Positions 15,992 to 24,772 are shown, counted from the stretch's first letter. The stretch is DNA of 64,000 nucleotides from Pararobbsia alpina_A (GCF_965118125.1 NZ_OZ221287.1:2542001-2606000), one strand, 5' to 3'. Program-made: numbers and translations. The notes: generated by a model from the letters alone, not told the origin.

Positions 15992-17002
15992 TCAGAGGAT
16001 GTGCCTGCCCAGCCACCAGGCGGCGGCGGCCATCACCGCTGACGCGGGGATTGTCAGAATCCAGGCCCACACAATGCTTCCTGCCACGCCCCAGCGCACC
16101 GCACTCAGCTTCTGAGTTGCGCCAACGCCGACGATGGCGCCCGTGATCGTGTGCGTGGTAGAAACCGGAATACCCAAAAACGACGCGGTGAACAGCGTGA
16201 CCGCGCCGCCGAATTCAGCGCAGAAACCGCCGACCGGCTTGAGCTTCGTGATCTTCTGCCCCATCGTGCGCACGATCCGCCATCCCCCAAACAAGGTGCC
16301 CAGGCCGATCGCCATGTAGCACGCACCGATGACCCAGACTGGCGGCGCGGCCGCCGTCGCGGACGTGTACCCCGTCGCGATCAGCAGCATCCAGATGATC
16401 CCGATCGTCTTCTGGGCGTCGTTGCCGCCATGCCCCAGGCTGTAGAGCCCGGCCGAGATCAGCTGATAGCGCCGGAAGCGCCGGTCAACCTGGCTTGGCG
16501 GTGTCCGGAAATAGAGCCACGACACGCCGAGCATGAACAGCGAGCCGAGTACGAAGCCAAGCAGCGGCGAAATAAAGATAAACGCGATGGTCTTGAACAG
16601 CCCGTCGAAGTTCAGCGAACCCCAGCCGGACTTGGCCATGGCGGCCCCCACCAGCCCGCCAATCAGTGCGTGCGATGAACTCGAAGGAATGCCATAGATC
16701 CAGGTGATCACGTTCCATCCGATCGCTCCGACCAAAGCGCCGAAGACAACGTATTGGTCGACGATTGCCGGATCAATCGTGCCGCGCCCGACGGTCTGCG
16801 CCACCTTGAGATGGAAAATGAAATACGCGATGACGTTGAACATGGCAGCGAACGCGACCGCCTGATGCGGTTTGAGCACGCCGGTCGACACGACGGTCGC
16901 GATGGAATTCGCGGCATCGTGAAACCCGTTCATGAAATCGAAGATGAGCGCGATGGCGATCAGCAGCGCGACGGCCCACAGGCCGAGTTGAATGGCAGAC
17001 AT
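15992..17002 (-). CDS. pit: Low-affinity inorganic phosphate transporter, PiT family
   Basis: Inner-membrane phosphate (metal-phosphate) symporter of the PiT/PHO4 family, 336 residues with about ten hydrophobic helices. The two inverted family signatures are seen as GFHDAANSIATVVSTGVL near residue 26 and LGHGGNDAQKTIG near 193. The C-terminal GIPVSTTHTITGAIVG is also typical. It follows the DUF47 gene by 15 bp, the common Pit accessory arrangement, so the pair should be co-transcribed. Confidence 0.93.
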   Translation of the reverse strand: MSAIQLGLWAVALLIAIALIFDFMNGFHDAANSIATVVSTGVLKPHQAVAFAAMFNVIAYFIFHLKVAQTVGRGTIDPAIVDQYVVFGALVGAIGWNVITWIYGIPSSSSHALIGGLVGAAMAKSGWGSLNFDGLFKTIAFIFISPLLGFVLGSLFMLGVSWLYFRTPPSQVDRRFRRYQLISAGLYSLGHGGNDAQKTIGIIWMLLIATGYTSATAAAPPVWVIGACYMAIGLGTLFGGWRIVRTMGQKITKLKPVGGFCAEFGGAVTLFTASFLGIPVSTTHTITGAIVGVGATQKLSAVRWGVAGSIVWAWILTIPASAVMAAAAWWLGRHIL

Positions 17003-17017
17003 GCGTGGCGCCCCTGC

Positions 17018-17644
17018 TTACGCGTTCTCGAGCACGATGCCTTCGATGATGTTCGCGACATCCTCGCACTTGTCGGTCACAGCCTCGAGCAGCTCATAGG
17101 CCGCCTTGAGCTTGATCAGCGTCTTGACGTTGTCCTCCTCGCGGAAGAGCTTCGACATGGCCGCGCGCAAGACCCGATCGGCGTCGGATTCAAGCTTGTC
17201 GATTTCCTCGCAGACTTTGAGGATCGCGCCAGCGCGCTTCATGTCATCGAGCATCGCCACGGCTTGCTCGACACGCTCGCAACACGCCGTCGAGATGTGA
17301 GCGAGCTGCGACGCCTCAGGCGGCAGGCTTTGAATGTCGTACAGCCAGATCGCCGTGGCGACGTCCTCCATGAGATCGAGGATGTCATCCATCGTCGTGA
17401 TCAGCTTGTGGATCTCGTCACGGTCGAGCGGCGTGATAAACGTCTTGTGAAGCAGATCGATCGTTTCGTGCGTGAGCTTGTCGGCCCGCTTTTCATTGGC
17501 CTGGACGTTCTGCTTGTGCACCTCGGCGTCGTCGAGATTGTCGATCAGCAGTTCGAGTTCGTGGCTCGCGTCGACGATGCACTTGGCGTGTGCATTGAAA
17601 ATCTCGAAGAATTTGCCCTCGGTGGGCATGAAACGACCAAACAT
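17018..17644 (-). CDS. DUF47/PhoU-like Pit accessory protein
   Basis: 208-residue, all-helical cytoplasmic protein of the TIGR00153/DUF47 family, distantly related to PhoU. It is known as a partner and likely regulator of PiT transporters encoded next to it. Repeated ExxxD helices are visible, such as DRDEIHKLITTMDDILDLMEDVA. The N-terminus MFGRFMPTEGKFFEIF is characteristic. Leads the DUF47-pit operon, with a Pho-box-like repeat 72-90 bp upstream. Confidence 0.92.
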   Translation of the reverse strand: MFGRFMPTEGKFFEIFNAHAKCIVDASHELELLIDNLDDAEVHKQNVQANEKRADKLTHETIDLLHKTFITPLDRDEIHKLITTMDDILDLMEDVATAIWLYDIQSLPPEASQLAHISTACCERVEQAVAMLDDMKRAGAILKVCEEIDKLESDADRVLRAAMSKLFREEDNVKTLIKLKAAYELLEAVTDKCEDVANIIEGIVLENA

Positions 17645-17715
17645 GGGGTCTCCGGCTGGAATGGACGCGTGCGCCCGATCCCGGCCGCCCCGGTTTGGGG
17701 CAGCGAAATCCGGCG

Positions 17716-17733
17716 GTCACAAAAGCGTCACAT
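17716..17733 (-). promoter_or_regulatory. Pho-box-like direct repeat upstream of DUF47-pit
   Basis: Read on the minus strand, ATGTGAC-GCTT-TTGTGAC: two near-identical heptamers 11 bp apart, the geometry of a PhoB site. The heptamers match CTGTCAY at only 4 and 5 of 7 positions. Located 72-90 bp before the DUF47 start. PhoB control is inference. Confidence 0.3.
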
Positions 17734-17822
17734 TTTAGCCGTATTCGCGTGCGGATGCGCTCAGGTTGCATCCAACGCACGCACCCGCGCATGGATCCGC
17801 CGCAGATTCGCCACGGATTCGA

Positions 17823-19205
17823 TTACTCGGCGCCGAAGTACGCGTTCGGGCCAGCGAAGTTATCGAACTTCGTGTATTGGCCGAGGAAGGTCATGCGCAC
17901 CGTCCCGATCGGGCCGTTACGCTGCTTGCCGATAATGATTTCGGCCGTACCTTTGTCCTGGCTGTCCGGGTTATAAACCTCGTCCCGGTAGATGAACAGG
18001 ATCACGTCGGCATCCTGTTCGATGGCACCCGATTCGCGCAGGTCCGACATCACGGGGCGCTTGTTCGGGCGTTGTTCGAGGCTTCGGTTCAGCTGCGAAA
18101 GCGCGATGACCGGCACATTGAGCTCCTTGGCGAGCCCCTTGAGCGAACGCGAGATTTCCGAAATTTCGGTCGCCCGGTTCTCGCCGGGCGTGGTTCCGCT
18201 CATCAGCTGGAGGTAATCGATCACGATCAGGCCGAGCTGGCCGCACTGGCGCGACAGCCGGCGTGCTCGCGAACGCAACTCCATCGGATTCAGGCCGCCC
18301 TGCTCGTCGATGAAAATCTGGGCTTCGCTCATTTTTTGCATCGCATGCGTGAGCTTGGGCCAATCCTCGTCAACCAGCTTGCCCGTGCGAAGACGGTGTG
18401 CGTCGAGCCGGCCGACGGATCCCATCATCCGCATCGCGAGCTGAGTTCCCGGCATTTCCATCGAGAACACCGCGACCGGCAGTCCGTATTCGACTGCGAC
18501 GTATTCCGCGATATTCATCGAGAACGATGTCTTGCCCATCGCCGGGCGCCCGGCAACGATGATGAGTTCTCCACCGTGCATGCCTGACGTCATCTTGTCG
18601 AGATCGACAAAACCGGTTGGCGTGCCCGTCACGTCGCTTCCGTTTTCCTGGTGATACAGCATGTCGATGCGTTCGACGACCTGCGAAAGCAACGGCTTGA
18701 TCTCGAGGAAACCCTGACCGCCCCGCGCACCTGCTTCGGCAATCGCAAACACCTTTGCCTCCGCCTCGTCCAGCATCTGCCGGACTTCCTTGCCTTGCGG
18801 GTTGAATGCATCGCCTGAAATCTCGTCGGCGACCGTCACCAGCTTGCGCAGCACGGCACGATCGTGAACGATTTCCGCGTAACGACGGATGTTGGCGGCG
18901 CTTGGCGTGTTTTGCGCAAGGGCGTTCAGATAGGCGAGGCCACCGACATCGTCCGCCTTCCCTGCCGAACTCAACGATTCGAATACGGTGATGACGTCGG
19001 CAGGCCGTGTCGCGGCGATCAGTTTCCCGATGTGCTGAAAAATCAGGCGGTGATCGAAGCGGTAAAAATCGCTTTCGTGGATAAAGTCCGCCACGCGATC
19101 CCATGCGCCGTTGTCGAGCAACAGCCCGCCGAGCACCGACTGCTCGGCCTCGACAGAATGGGGTGGGACTTTGAGCGAGTCGACTTGCGGATCTTTGGCG
19201 TTCAT
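17823..19205 (-). CDS. dnaB: Replicative DNA helicase DnaB
   Basis: Hexameric 5'-3' helicase of the replication fork, 460 residues. The N-terminal primase-interaction domain (about 12-115, PHSVEAEQSVLGGLLLDNGAW) is followed by the RecA-like motor domain. Its Walker A GRPAMGKTSFSMNIA lies near residue 218, and VIDYLQLMSG and QLNRSLEQRPNKRPVMSDLRESGAIEQDAD follow. No intein is present. In Burkholderiales dnaB commonly lies just after the rpsF-rplI operon, as here, though the 229-residue gene on the other strand separates them. Confidence 0.96.
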   Translation of the reverse strand: MNAKDPQVDSLKVPPHSVEAEQSVLGGLLLDNGAWDRVADFIHESDFYRFDHRLIFQHIGKLIAATRPADVITVFESLSSAGKADDVGGLAYLNALAQNTPSAANIRRYAEIVHDRAVLRKLVTVADEISGDAFNPQGKEVRQMLDEAEAKVFAIAEAGARGGQGFLEIKPLLSQVVERIDMLYHQENGSDVTGTPTGFVDLDKMTSGMHGGELIIVAGRPAMGKTSFSMNIAEYVAVEYGLPVAVFSMEMPGTQLAMRMMGSVGRLDAHRLRTGKLVDEDWPKLTHAMQKMSEAQIFIDEQGGLNPMELRSRARRLSRQCGQLGLIVIDYLQLMSGTTPGENRATEISEISRSLKGLAKELNVPVIALSQLNRSLEQRPNKRPVMSDLRESGAIEQDADVILFIYRDEVYNPDSQDKGTAEIIIGKQRNGPIGTVRMTFLGQYTKFDNFAGPNAYFGAE

Positions 19206-19316
19206 GGGGAGAGATTATCGACGATCGGGCGGCCGGGGTAAATCCAGGCGCGACCGCTGATATTTGAGATTGACGGGCTGACTAGACTCGACGTTGTCTT
19301 TCAACGGGAGGTACCC

Positions 19317-20006
19317 ATGCCGGTCTATCTAGCCATTGATGTCAGGACAACGCCGCCGAGGCGCGATCCGCCACCGGTTGCGCGTGTCGAATTGTGCGAC
19401 GAAAAAATGAGCACCCCAACGGCGAGCGTCGTCACGCGAGCCGCCGCTCCGGCGCGGCCGTCATCGAACGCCGTTGTCGTGCTTTGCACCACGCCCGCGC
19501 CGCCAACAATGAAGCCGGGGATTCATCCGCAAACGCCGACCGATATGCTAAGCCGACCCGCCGTCAGCACGCCGCACGACCCCGTACCCGCTCCGACCAC
19601 ACCGTCAATATACGAGGCGCTTCCGGCTGCGCCCGCACCCGGGCAGAAAGTGACGCCACTCGGAGCCACATCGCCGTCATTCGCGCGCGACGAGTTCCAC
19701 AACCCGGACGCCGACACGAGCCGCCATTCGATGCGCAGCGGCGAACTCGTGTCGGTGCGCGTACCCTGGCCCGAAGGTACGCGCAAGTTACTAATCGAGG
19801 CACAGGTGTCCAATGGCCGGGCAACGGCGTCGTTGATCTCCCGTCACGGTGGCGAAACCCGTCACCACACTTTCAGGGAAGACGCCCCTCATGTGATCGA
19901 GATCGATACCCCTGGGTTCGAGCGACGGCCAGACGCCCTGTACCTTTTACTTCTCGGAATCGGGGCCGACAACGACGTCGATATTCACACGGAGTACTTC
20001 CCTTGA
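19317..20006 (+). CDS. Unrecognised Pro/Ala-rich protein, 229 residues
   Basis: I do not recognise a family. The frame starts at ATG 19317 with a strong GGGAGG six bases upstream and ends before a perfect terminator, so expression is plausible. The N-terminal 130 residues are Pro/Thr/Ala-rich and probably disordered. The C-terminal 90 residues, from SGELVSVRVPWPEG to DVDIHTEYFP, look like a small beta-rich domain. No signal peptide or membrane segment is clear. An overlapping 268-residue frame at 19394-20200 lacks a ribosome binding site and is Arg-rich, hence a shadow. Placed between dnaB and the ribosomal operon, reading opposite to both. Confidence 0.55.
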   Translation: MPVYLAIDVRTTPPRRDPPPVARVELCDEKMSTPTASVVTRAAAPARPSSNAVVVLCTTPAPPTMKPGIHPQTPTDMLSRPAVSTPHDPVPAPTTPSIYEALPAAPAPGQKVTPLGATSPSFARDEFHNPDADTSRHSMRSGELVSVRVPWPEGTRKLLIEAQVSNGRATASLISRHGGETRHHTFREDAPHVIEIDTPGFERRPDALYLLLLGIGADNDVDIHTEYFP

Positions 20007-20061
20007 TTCGAGTTGTCGTCGAGTTGTCGTCCTGTACGCAAACGAACGACGCCGGCAAAAC

Positions 20062-20087
20062 AAAAAGCCCGCGATCGCGGGCTTTTT
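20062..20087. terminator. Perfect bidirectional terminator
   Basis: A 26-bp perfect palindrome, AAAAAGCCCGCGA and its complement, giving U-tracts in both directions. It ends the 229-residue gene (plus) and the rpsF-rplI operon (minus). Confidence 0.85.
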
Positions 20088-20125
20088 GTAGATCAACGTC
20101 TTGCGACGAAGGCGTTCCGCTGAAT

Positions 20126-20154
20126 CACCGTTCAACTCAATGCGTTGAACGGTG
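20126..20154 (-). terminator. Second hairpin just after rplI
   Basis: Perfect 11-bp stem CACCGTTCAAC/GTTGAACGGTG with a 7-base loop, 15 bp after the rplI stop and before the main terminator. Without a T-run it is more likely a 3'-end stability or processing hairpin than a terminator. Confidence 0.4.
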
Positions 20155-20168
20155 CCAGCAAAGCGCGA

Positions 20169-20621
20169 TCAGGCGTGTTCGCCGACCACTTGCACGTTGA
20201 CTTCGACGACGACGTCCGTGTGCAGTGCGATCTGAACGGTTTGCTCGCCAACCATCTTGAGCGGGCCGTTCGGCAGGCGCACTTGCATCTTCTCAACCGC
20301 GAAACCGTTCGACTTCAGGGCTTCAGCGATGTCGAAGTTCGTGACCGAGCCGAACAGGCGGCCATCGACGCCGGCCTTCTGGCTGACGACCACGGTCGAA
20401 CCTTCGAGCTTTTCGCCTTGCGCTTGAGCAGCAGCCAGCTTTTCAGCGGCAGCCTTCGTGCGCTCTGCGCGCTCAGCTTCGAACTGAGCGAGGTTTTCCT
20501 TCGTCGCACGCTTCGCGAGACGTTGCGGGATCAGGAAGTTACGTGCGTAGCCGTCCTTGACCTTCGCGATTTCGCCCAGGTCGCCCACATTCGCGACCTT
20601 TTCCAACAAAATGACTTGCAT
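20169..20621 (-). CDS. rplI: 50S ribosomal protein bL9
   Basis: 150-residue bL9. The N-terminal 23S rRNA-binding domain begins MQVILLEKVANVGDLGEIAKVKDGYARNFLIP, typical of bL9. A long Ala/Glu/Lys connecting helix (about 45-75) and the C-terminal domain with GRLFGSVT follow. Last gene of rpsF-priB-rpsR-rplI, with two hairpins downstream. Confidence 0.97.
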   Translation of the reverse strand: MQVILLEKVANVGDLGEIAKVKDGYARNFLIPQRLAKRATKENLAQFEAERAERTKAAAEKLAAAQAQGEKLEGSTVVVSQKAGVDGRLFGSVTNFDIAEALKSNGFAVEKMQVRLPNGPLKMVGEQTVQIALHTDVVVEVNVQVVGEHA

Positions 20622-20645
20622 TCGAATTCTCCGGAAGATCGACGC

Positions 20646-20927
20646 TTAGGACTTGTGCAGGTCCGTGTACGGCAGCAGGGCCAGGAAACGGGCACGCTTG
20701 ATCGCAGTGTCAAGCTGGCGCTGATAGTGCGCCTTCGTGCCAGTCAGGCGTGCCGGCGTGATCTTGCCGTTTTCGCCAATGAAATCCTTCAGCGTTTCGA
20801 TGTCTTTGTAGTCAATCTGTTCGACATTGGCGGCCGTGAAACGGCAGAACTTCTTGCGCTTGAACAGCGGGTTCTGCTGCTGACGGCGACGGTCGAACTT
20901 TTTACCTTTACCAGCGGGACGCGGCAT
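20646..20927 (-). CDS. rpsR: 30S ribosomal protein bS18
   Basis: 93-residue bS18, which pairs with bS6 on the 30S platform. The signature is FCRFTAANVEQIDYKDIETLKDFI, with the basic N-terminal tail RPAGKGKKFDRRRQQQ and the C-terminal RARFLALLPYTD. Encoded 2 bp after priB in the conserved operon. Confidence 0.97.
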   Translation of the reverse strand: MPRPAGKGKKFDRRRQQQNPLFKRKKFCRFTAANVEQIDYKDIETLKDFIGENGKITPARLTGTKAHYQRQLDTAIKRARFLALLPYTDLHKS

Positions 20928-20929
20928 GA

Positions 20930-21229
20930 TCAGTCCTCTTCAATCTCTAGCAATTCTGTGATGTGAAATACCAGGCTTTTGGCGTTGCGGTTGCGTGGTG
21001 CCAGGAAACCTGCAAAGCGGGCCGGTTCGCCGAGTGCGAGATTCGCGATACGTCCGCTGATCTCGCCGGCAGCCAGCGCCACAAGCGTCATTTCGATCTG
21101 GCGGGCCAAGCCCGCTTCCTGCGTGGTACCCCGGTGCGCCAATGTGCAATTCACGATTGGCACGCCAGCCGGGGTATATCGCAGTGGCTCGCGTTCGACG
21201 ATCTGTCCGTCGAGCTCCAGCCTGTTCAA
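20930..21229 (-). CDS. priB: Primosomal replication protein PriB
   Basis: 99-residue single-stranded-DNA-binding OB-fold protein that helps PriA-DnaT reload DnaB at stalled forks. The start MNRLELDGQIVEREPLRYTPAGVPIVNCTLAH and the end NAKSLVFHITELLEIEED are typical of betaproteobacterial PriB. Its place between rpsF and rpsR confirms the identity and distinguishes it from SSB. Confidence 0.95.
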   Translation of the reverse strand: MNRLELDGQIVEREPLRYTPAGVPIVNCTLAHRGTTQEAGLARQIEMTLVALAAGEISGRIANLALGEPARFAGFLAPRNRNAKSLVFHITELLEIEED

Positions 21230-21249
21230 CGCCCTGCCCGGCCTTCGGC

Positions 21250-21624
21250 TTACGCCGAAGCGTCGCTCGTTTGAGCCGCGGCGGCCTTCTTGGCCTCTTC
21301 GCGCGCCACTTCCTTCATCATCGGCGAAGCAGCCGTTTCGGCCTTCTTCGTCGTCGTGATCAGGTGGCGCAGCACGGCGTCATTGAACTTGAACGCGTGT
21401 TCGAGTTCGTCCAGGGTTGCCTGGTCGCACTCGACGTTCATGCACACATAGTGTGCCTTCGCGAGCTTGTCGATCATGTAGGCCAGCTGGCGGCGGCCCC
21501 AATCTTCAACGCGGTGGATCTGACCGCCGCGCGACGTGATGGTCGTCTTGTAGCGCTCGATCATCGCGCCGACCTGTTCGCTTTGGTCGGGGTGCACGAT
21601 AAATACGATTTCGTAGTGACGCAT
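21250..21624 (-). CDS. rpsF: 30S ribosomal protein bS6
   Basis: 124-residue bS6: MRHYEIVFIVHPDQSEQV, then GGQIHRVEDWGRRQLAYMIDKLAKAHYVCMNVE. The C-terminal Ala/Lys/Glu-rich tail is usual for Burkholderiales. First gene of the operon, with a good promoter 65 bp upstream. Confidence 0.97.
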   Translation of the reverse strand: MRHYEIVFIVHPDQSEQVGAMIERYKTTITSRGGQIHRVEDWGRRQLAYMIDKLAKAHYVCMNVECDQATLDELEHAFKFNDAVLRHLITTTKKAETAASPMMKEVAREEAKKAAAAQTSDASA

Positions 21625-21688
21625 AACCTCTCCTTGTGGATTACAGCCACCCGAGCGTCGGTTCGGTGTGGCAAGGGGAAAACGCGGG

Positions 21689-21717
21689 ATTTTATAGAGA
21701 AGTCAGAGGCTTGGCAA
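21689..21717 (-). promoter_or_regulatory. Promoter of the rpsF-priB-rpsR-rplI operon
   Basis: On the minus strand, TTGCCA (21717-21712), 17-bp spacer, TAAAAT (21694-21689), each 5 of 6 to the sigma-70 consensus. The predicted leader to rpsF is about 60 nt. Confidence 0.65.
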
Positions 21718-21850
21718 CCCCGGCACGTGCTTTGCGTTGCGTGGGATGGCTCGCGACCGCACATTGACGGCGCTTCAGTGTCGGCACGGCGGACGTTTGC
21801 GGCGTCGCCCCCGAACCCGGCGAGTCCCGCCACCGGTGCGCTTCGCTCAG

Positions 21851-22705
21851 TCAGGCCGGCCCTTGCGAGCGCGTGCGAGCCTGCGCGACCGACTGGATCG
21901 CGAGCGGCTCATGGACGGTGCCGGGCCACGCCGCACGCGGCGGCAACGCGGCGGCCGATGCCGAGGGCACCGACTCGATCGCCTCCCACTCGGGGTCCGG
22001 AATCTCTGAGAAGACCTGACGCAAACGCTCGCCCCAGGTCGAATGAATCATCTGGAAGTAGGCGTTGTCCTGATCCATGGACACAAACCGCGTGACCTTC
22101 AGCGTGTCGCGCTCATAGACCAGCAAGTCGAGCGGCAGCCCGACCGACAGATTCGAGCGCAAGGTCGAATCCATCGAGATCAGCGCACACTTGGCGGCTT
22201 CGTCGAGCGGCGTGTTCGGCGTCAGCACGCGATCGATGATCGGCTTGCCGTACTTCGCTTCGCCGATCTGCAGATACGGGTTCACCGACGACGCTTCGAT
22301 GAAATTGCCCGCCGAATAGACCTGGAAGACGCGCATCGCCTGCGTGCCGATCTGGCCGCCGACGATAAAGCTGCAATTGAACTCGACGTTGAACTGCTGA
22401 AGCGATTCGGCGTCGCGCCGATAGACCTCGCGCACGGCGTCGCCGACGACGCGCGCGGCTTCATGCAGCGTATCAACTGTCCAGAGACTCGACGCGTGCG
22501 CCCCCGTGGGTTCGCTGAGTACCTGCACCACGGCCTGCGAAATCGCGAGGTTGCCCGCCGACATCAGCACGATGACCCGCTCGCCGGGGTTCTCGAACAC
22601 CGACATTTTCCGGAATGTGCTGATCTGATCGACGCCTGCGTTCGTGCGGGTGTCCGACAAAAACACCAGACCGTCGTTCACGCGCATCGCCACGCAGTAG
22701 GTCAT
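21851..22705 (-). CDS. Anbu, proteasome-type protease
   Basis: Bacterial proteasome-related beta-subunit homologue (Anbu family). The predicted N-terminal nucleophile is T2 after Met removal in MTYCVAMRVNDGLVFLSDTRTNAGVD; D18 and the usual later lysine position support the fold. 284 residues; the last 45 (Ala/Pro/Ser-rich) extend beyond the core. Anbu assembles into open ring or helical particles; its substrate is not known. It ends a four-gene cluster with a transglutaminase, an alpha-E protein and an ATP-grasp enzyme, the arrangement in which Anbu usually occurs. Confidence 0.92.
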   Translation of the reverse strand: MTYCVAMRVNDGLVFLSDTRTNAGVDQISTFRKMSVFENPGERVIVLMSAGNLAISQAVVQVLSEPTGAHASSLWTVDTLHEAARVVGDAVREVYRRDAESLQQFNVEFNCSFIVGGQIGTQAMRVFQVYSAGNFIEASSVNPYLQIGEAKYGKPIIDRVLTPNTPLDEAAKCALISMDSTLRSNLSVGLPLDLLVYERDTLKVTRFVSMDQDNAYFQMIHSTWGERLRQVFSEIPDPEWEAIESVPSASAAALPPRAAWPGTVHEPLAIQSVAQARTRSQGPA

Positions 22706-22840
22706 GTCCTTCGCCTTCGTGTTGCTTGTTTCAAAGATCGGATTGTAGCCCTAGCGCGCCGGTGGCTCATCGCGACTCTGCGTGACTCTGCTTGACTCTG
22801 ACGACCACGCGTGACACCTCCTTGAAAAACGACGTACGCG

Positions 22841-23641
22841 CTACTGAAGCGCATCCGCATTCACCCGCACGGTGACTTGCAGCCGTTCCTCGCGGCCGCC
22901 GATCCGCGTGCCACGCACCGGTGCGGCCGCATCGTAGTCGCGACCCTGCGCGATGCGGCAATACCGGTCGCTCGCAAACTCGCCGCTGCTCACGTCGATG
23001 CTGACCCAGCCGATAGCATTGAGCCAGACGTCGACCCAGGCGTGGCTGGCCGTCTGCGGCGCGTCGCCGCCGTCGATATAGCCGCTCACATATCGCGCGG
23101 GTACGCCGCGCACCCGGCAACACGCGATCATCAGGTGCGCATGGTCCTGGCAGACGCCCTTGCCGGCATTCAGCGCATCGGCCGCTGTGCTCGCGACTTC
23201 GGTTGCGCCCTTCTCGTAGGCGACGCAGTCACGAATCCGGTCGGCCAGTTCGATCAGGCCGGCAGGCCGGTCAAGCGCCCCGGTTTCCCCCGCGAGTGCT
23301 CGGATGCCGTCGTTGGCTTCGGTCAACCGCGTCGCGCACGTGAAATGCTCGAGCGGCACGCCGCCGACGAGTTCGCCCAGCCGCCCGTCGTGCAACGGCA
23401 AGGTGTCGACCTCGCCGCTCACGCGCAGACGAATCTCGCAATGCGGCCGGGTGAGCACCAGCGTGTGCAAGGTATTGCCGTACGCATCGACCGATGTATC
23501 GAGCTTGCCGGGCGCTTCCACATGCCACTGCCGCACGAGCTGTCCGCTTGCGTTCGAAGGCGTCAGGCGCAGTTGCTGGATCGAGTACTGCACCGGCGAT
23601 TCATAGCGGTACGTCGTTTCGTGTTGGATAGCCAGACGCAT
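22841..23641 (-). CDS. Transglutaminase-like cysteine protease
   Basis: 266-residue protein of the bacterial transglutaminase family. The N-terminal beta domain, MRLAIQHETTYRYESPVQYSIQQLRLTP, is followed by the papain-like core. The triad is C164 in GKGVCQDHAHL, H200 in ASHAWVDVW and D216 in WVSIDVS. Probably a cytoplasmic peptidase or amide-forming enzyme; no signal peptide. 12 bp separate it from the alpha-E gene upstream, so both are in one operon with the ATP-grasp and Anbu genes. Confidence 0.93.
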   Translation of the reverse strand: MRLAIQHETTYRYESPVQYSIQQLRLTPSNASGQLVRQWHVEAPGKLDTSVDAYGNTLHTLVLTRPHCEIRLRVSGEVDTLPLHDGRLGELVGGVPLEHFTCATRLTEANDGIRALAGETGALDRPAGLIELADRIRDCVAYEKGATEVASTAADALNAGKGVCQDHAHLMIACCRVRGVPARYVSGYIDGGDAPQTASHAWVDVWLNAIGWVSIDVSSGEFASDRYCRIAQGRDYDAAAPVRGTRIGGREERLQVTVRVNADALQ

Positions 23642-23653
23642 CGATGCACTCCT

Positions 23654-24757
23654 TCAATAAACAGGCAGCATCAGGAACGTGCGCGAGATCGCGTTTCCGA
23701 GCTCGTAGACGCGCGCAAGAAACTGCGTCAGATACGCATGCAATCCTGAAGCCAGAATCTGATCGATATCCGCATACAACAGCTCCGCGCGCAGCTTGCC
23801 GGCCGAGCGTTCACAGGCCTTCGACGCTTCGGTGCGCAGCAGTGCGAGGTTTTTGCAGACCTCGTCGAGCGAGGCGAGCAAGGAGCGCGGCATGTTCGGA
23901 TTGAGCATCAGTAACTCGACAACGCGCTCGGGCGTGACGACATCGCGATAGACCTTGCGATAGATCTCGAGCGCCGACACCGAGCTCAATACTGAAGTCC
24001 AATAGTAGAAGTCCTCGAGCTGCCCTTCCCGCTGCCCTTCGCGTGCTCCATCCTTGCCGTCGATCGACACGCCCTGTGTCTGAACCTGACCGGCCTGAGT
24101 CTGCGATTGGGCTTGAAACTGCGCCTGAGCCTGAACCTGTGCCGCCGCCGTGTTGGCATTGGCCTGCGCCTGCAATTCAGCCTCGGCATTCTCGGCGTCG
24201 AGAAACCGCACGTCGAGAATCCGCGCAGTGTTGTCGGCGCGCTCGAGCACAGTGCCCAACTGCGTAAAGACGAATGCGTCGTCCTGCAGCGCGGTGCCGA
24301 CCGTCACGCCGCGCGACAGATGAGACCGGAACTTGACCCACTCGAACAACGAGTTCGCGTCGGTCGACAGCTCGCCCGCCGCGAGCCGCTCGACGTATTC
24401 GAGCCACGTGAAATTGATCGTCTCCCAGGCCTCGGTCGTCAGCACGCCGCGCACCGCGCGTGCGTTTTCACGCGCCGCCTGCAGGCACGCGTAGATGCTC
24501 GACGGGTTGTCGGGCGCCGCCGCGAGAAAGTCCAGCACGTTCTCTCGCGTCGGGCCGCCCTTGTCGGCGTAGCGCGCATCGAATGCGGGTTCGAGTTCGG
24601 AGATTCTGAGCACGGCCCGCTGCGCGCGTTCTTCATGCTTCGCGCTTTGCGGCAGCAGCAGCGTCTTCAGGTTGATGTCGAGCATGCGCGCGGTGTTTTC
24701 CGCGCGTTCCATATATCGCGCCATCCAGAACAGATGGTCCGCCGTGCGGCTCAGCAT
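23654..24757 (-). CDS. Alpha-E domain protein with a Gln/Ala-rich insert
   Basis: All-helical alpha-E (DUF403) protein, 367 residues. The start MLSRTADHLFWMARYMERAENTARMLDIN is the family hallmark, and the motif recurs internally as LERADNTARILDVRF near 171-185. The end reads LARVYELGNAISRTFLMLPVY. Family members are usually about 310-320 residues. The extra length is a low-complexity insert of about 57 residues (191-247), mostly Gln and Ala. Biochemical role unknown; it always travels with the ATP-grasp and transglutaminase genes. 15 bp after the ATP-grasp gene. Confidence 0.92.
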   Translation of the reverse strand: MLSRTADHLFWMARYMERAENTARMLDINLKTLLLPQSAKHEERAQRAVLRISELEPAFDARYADKGGPTRENVLDFLAAAPDNPSSIYACLQAARENARAVRGVLTTEAWETINFTWLEYVERLAAGELSTDANSLFEWVKFRSHLSRGVTVGTALQDDAFVFTQLGTVLERADNTARILDVRFLDAENAEAELQAQANANTAAAQVQAQAQFQAQSQTQAGQVQTQGVSIDGKDGAREGQREGQLEDFYYWTSVLSSVSALEIYRKVYRDVVTPERVVELLMLNPNMPRSLLASLDEVCKNLALLRTEASKACERSAGKLRAELLYADIDQILASGLHAYLTQFLARVYELGNAISRTFLMLPVY

Positions 24758-24772
24758 GGTGTTCCTTCGTCG

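Noticed and set aside
19394..20200. 268-residue frame overlapping the 229-residue hypothetical gene
   Set aside because: Arg-rich, lacks a ribosome binding site, and reads through the perfect terminator at 20062-20087.
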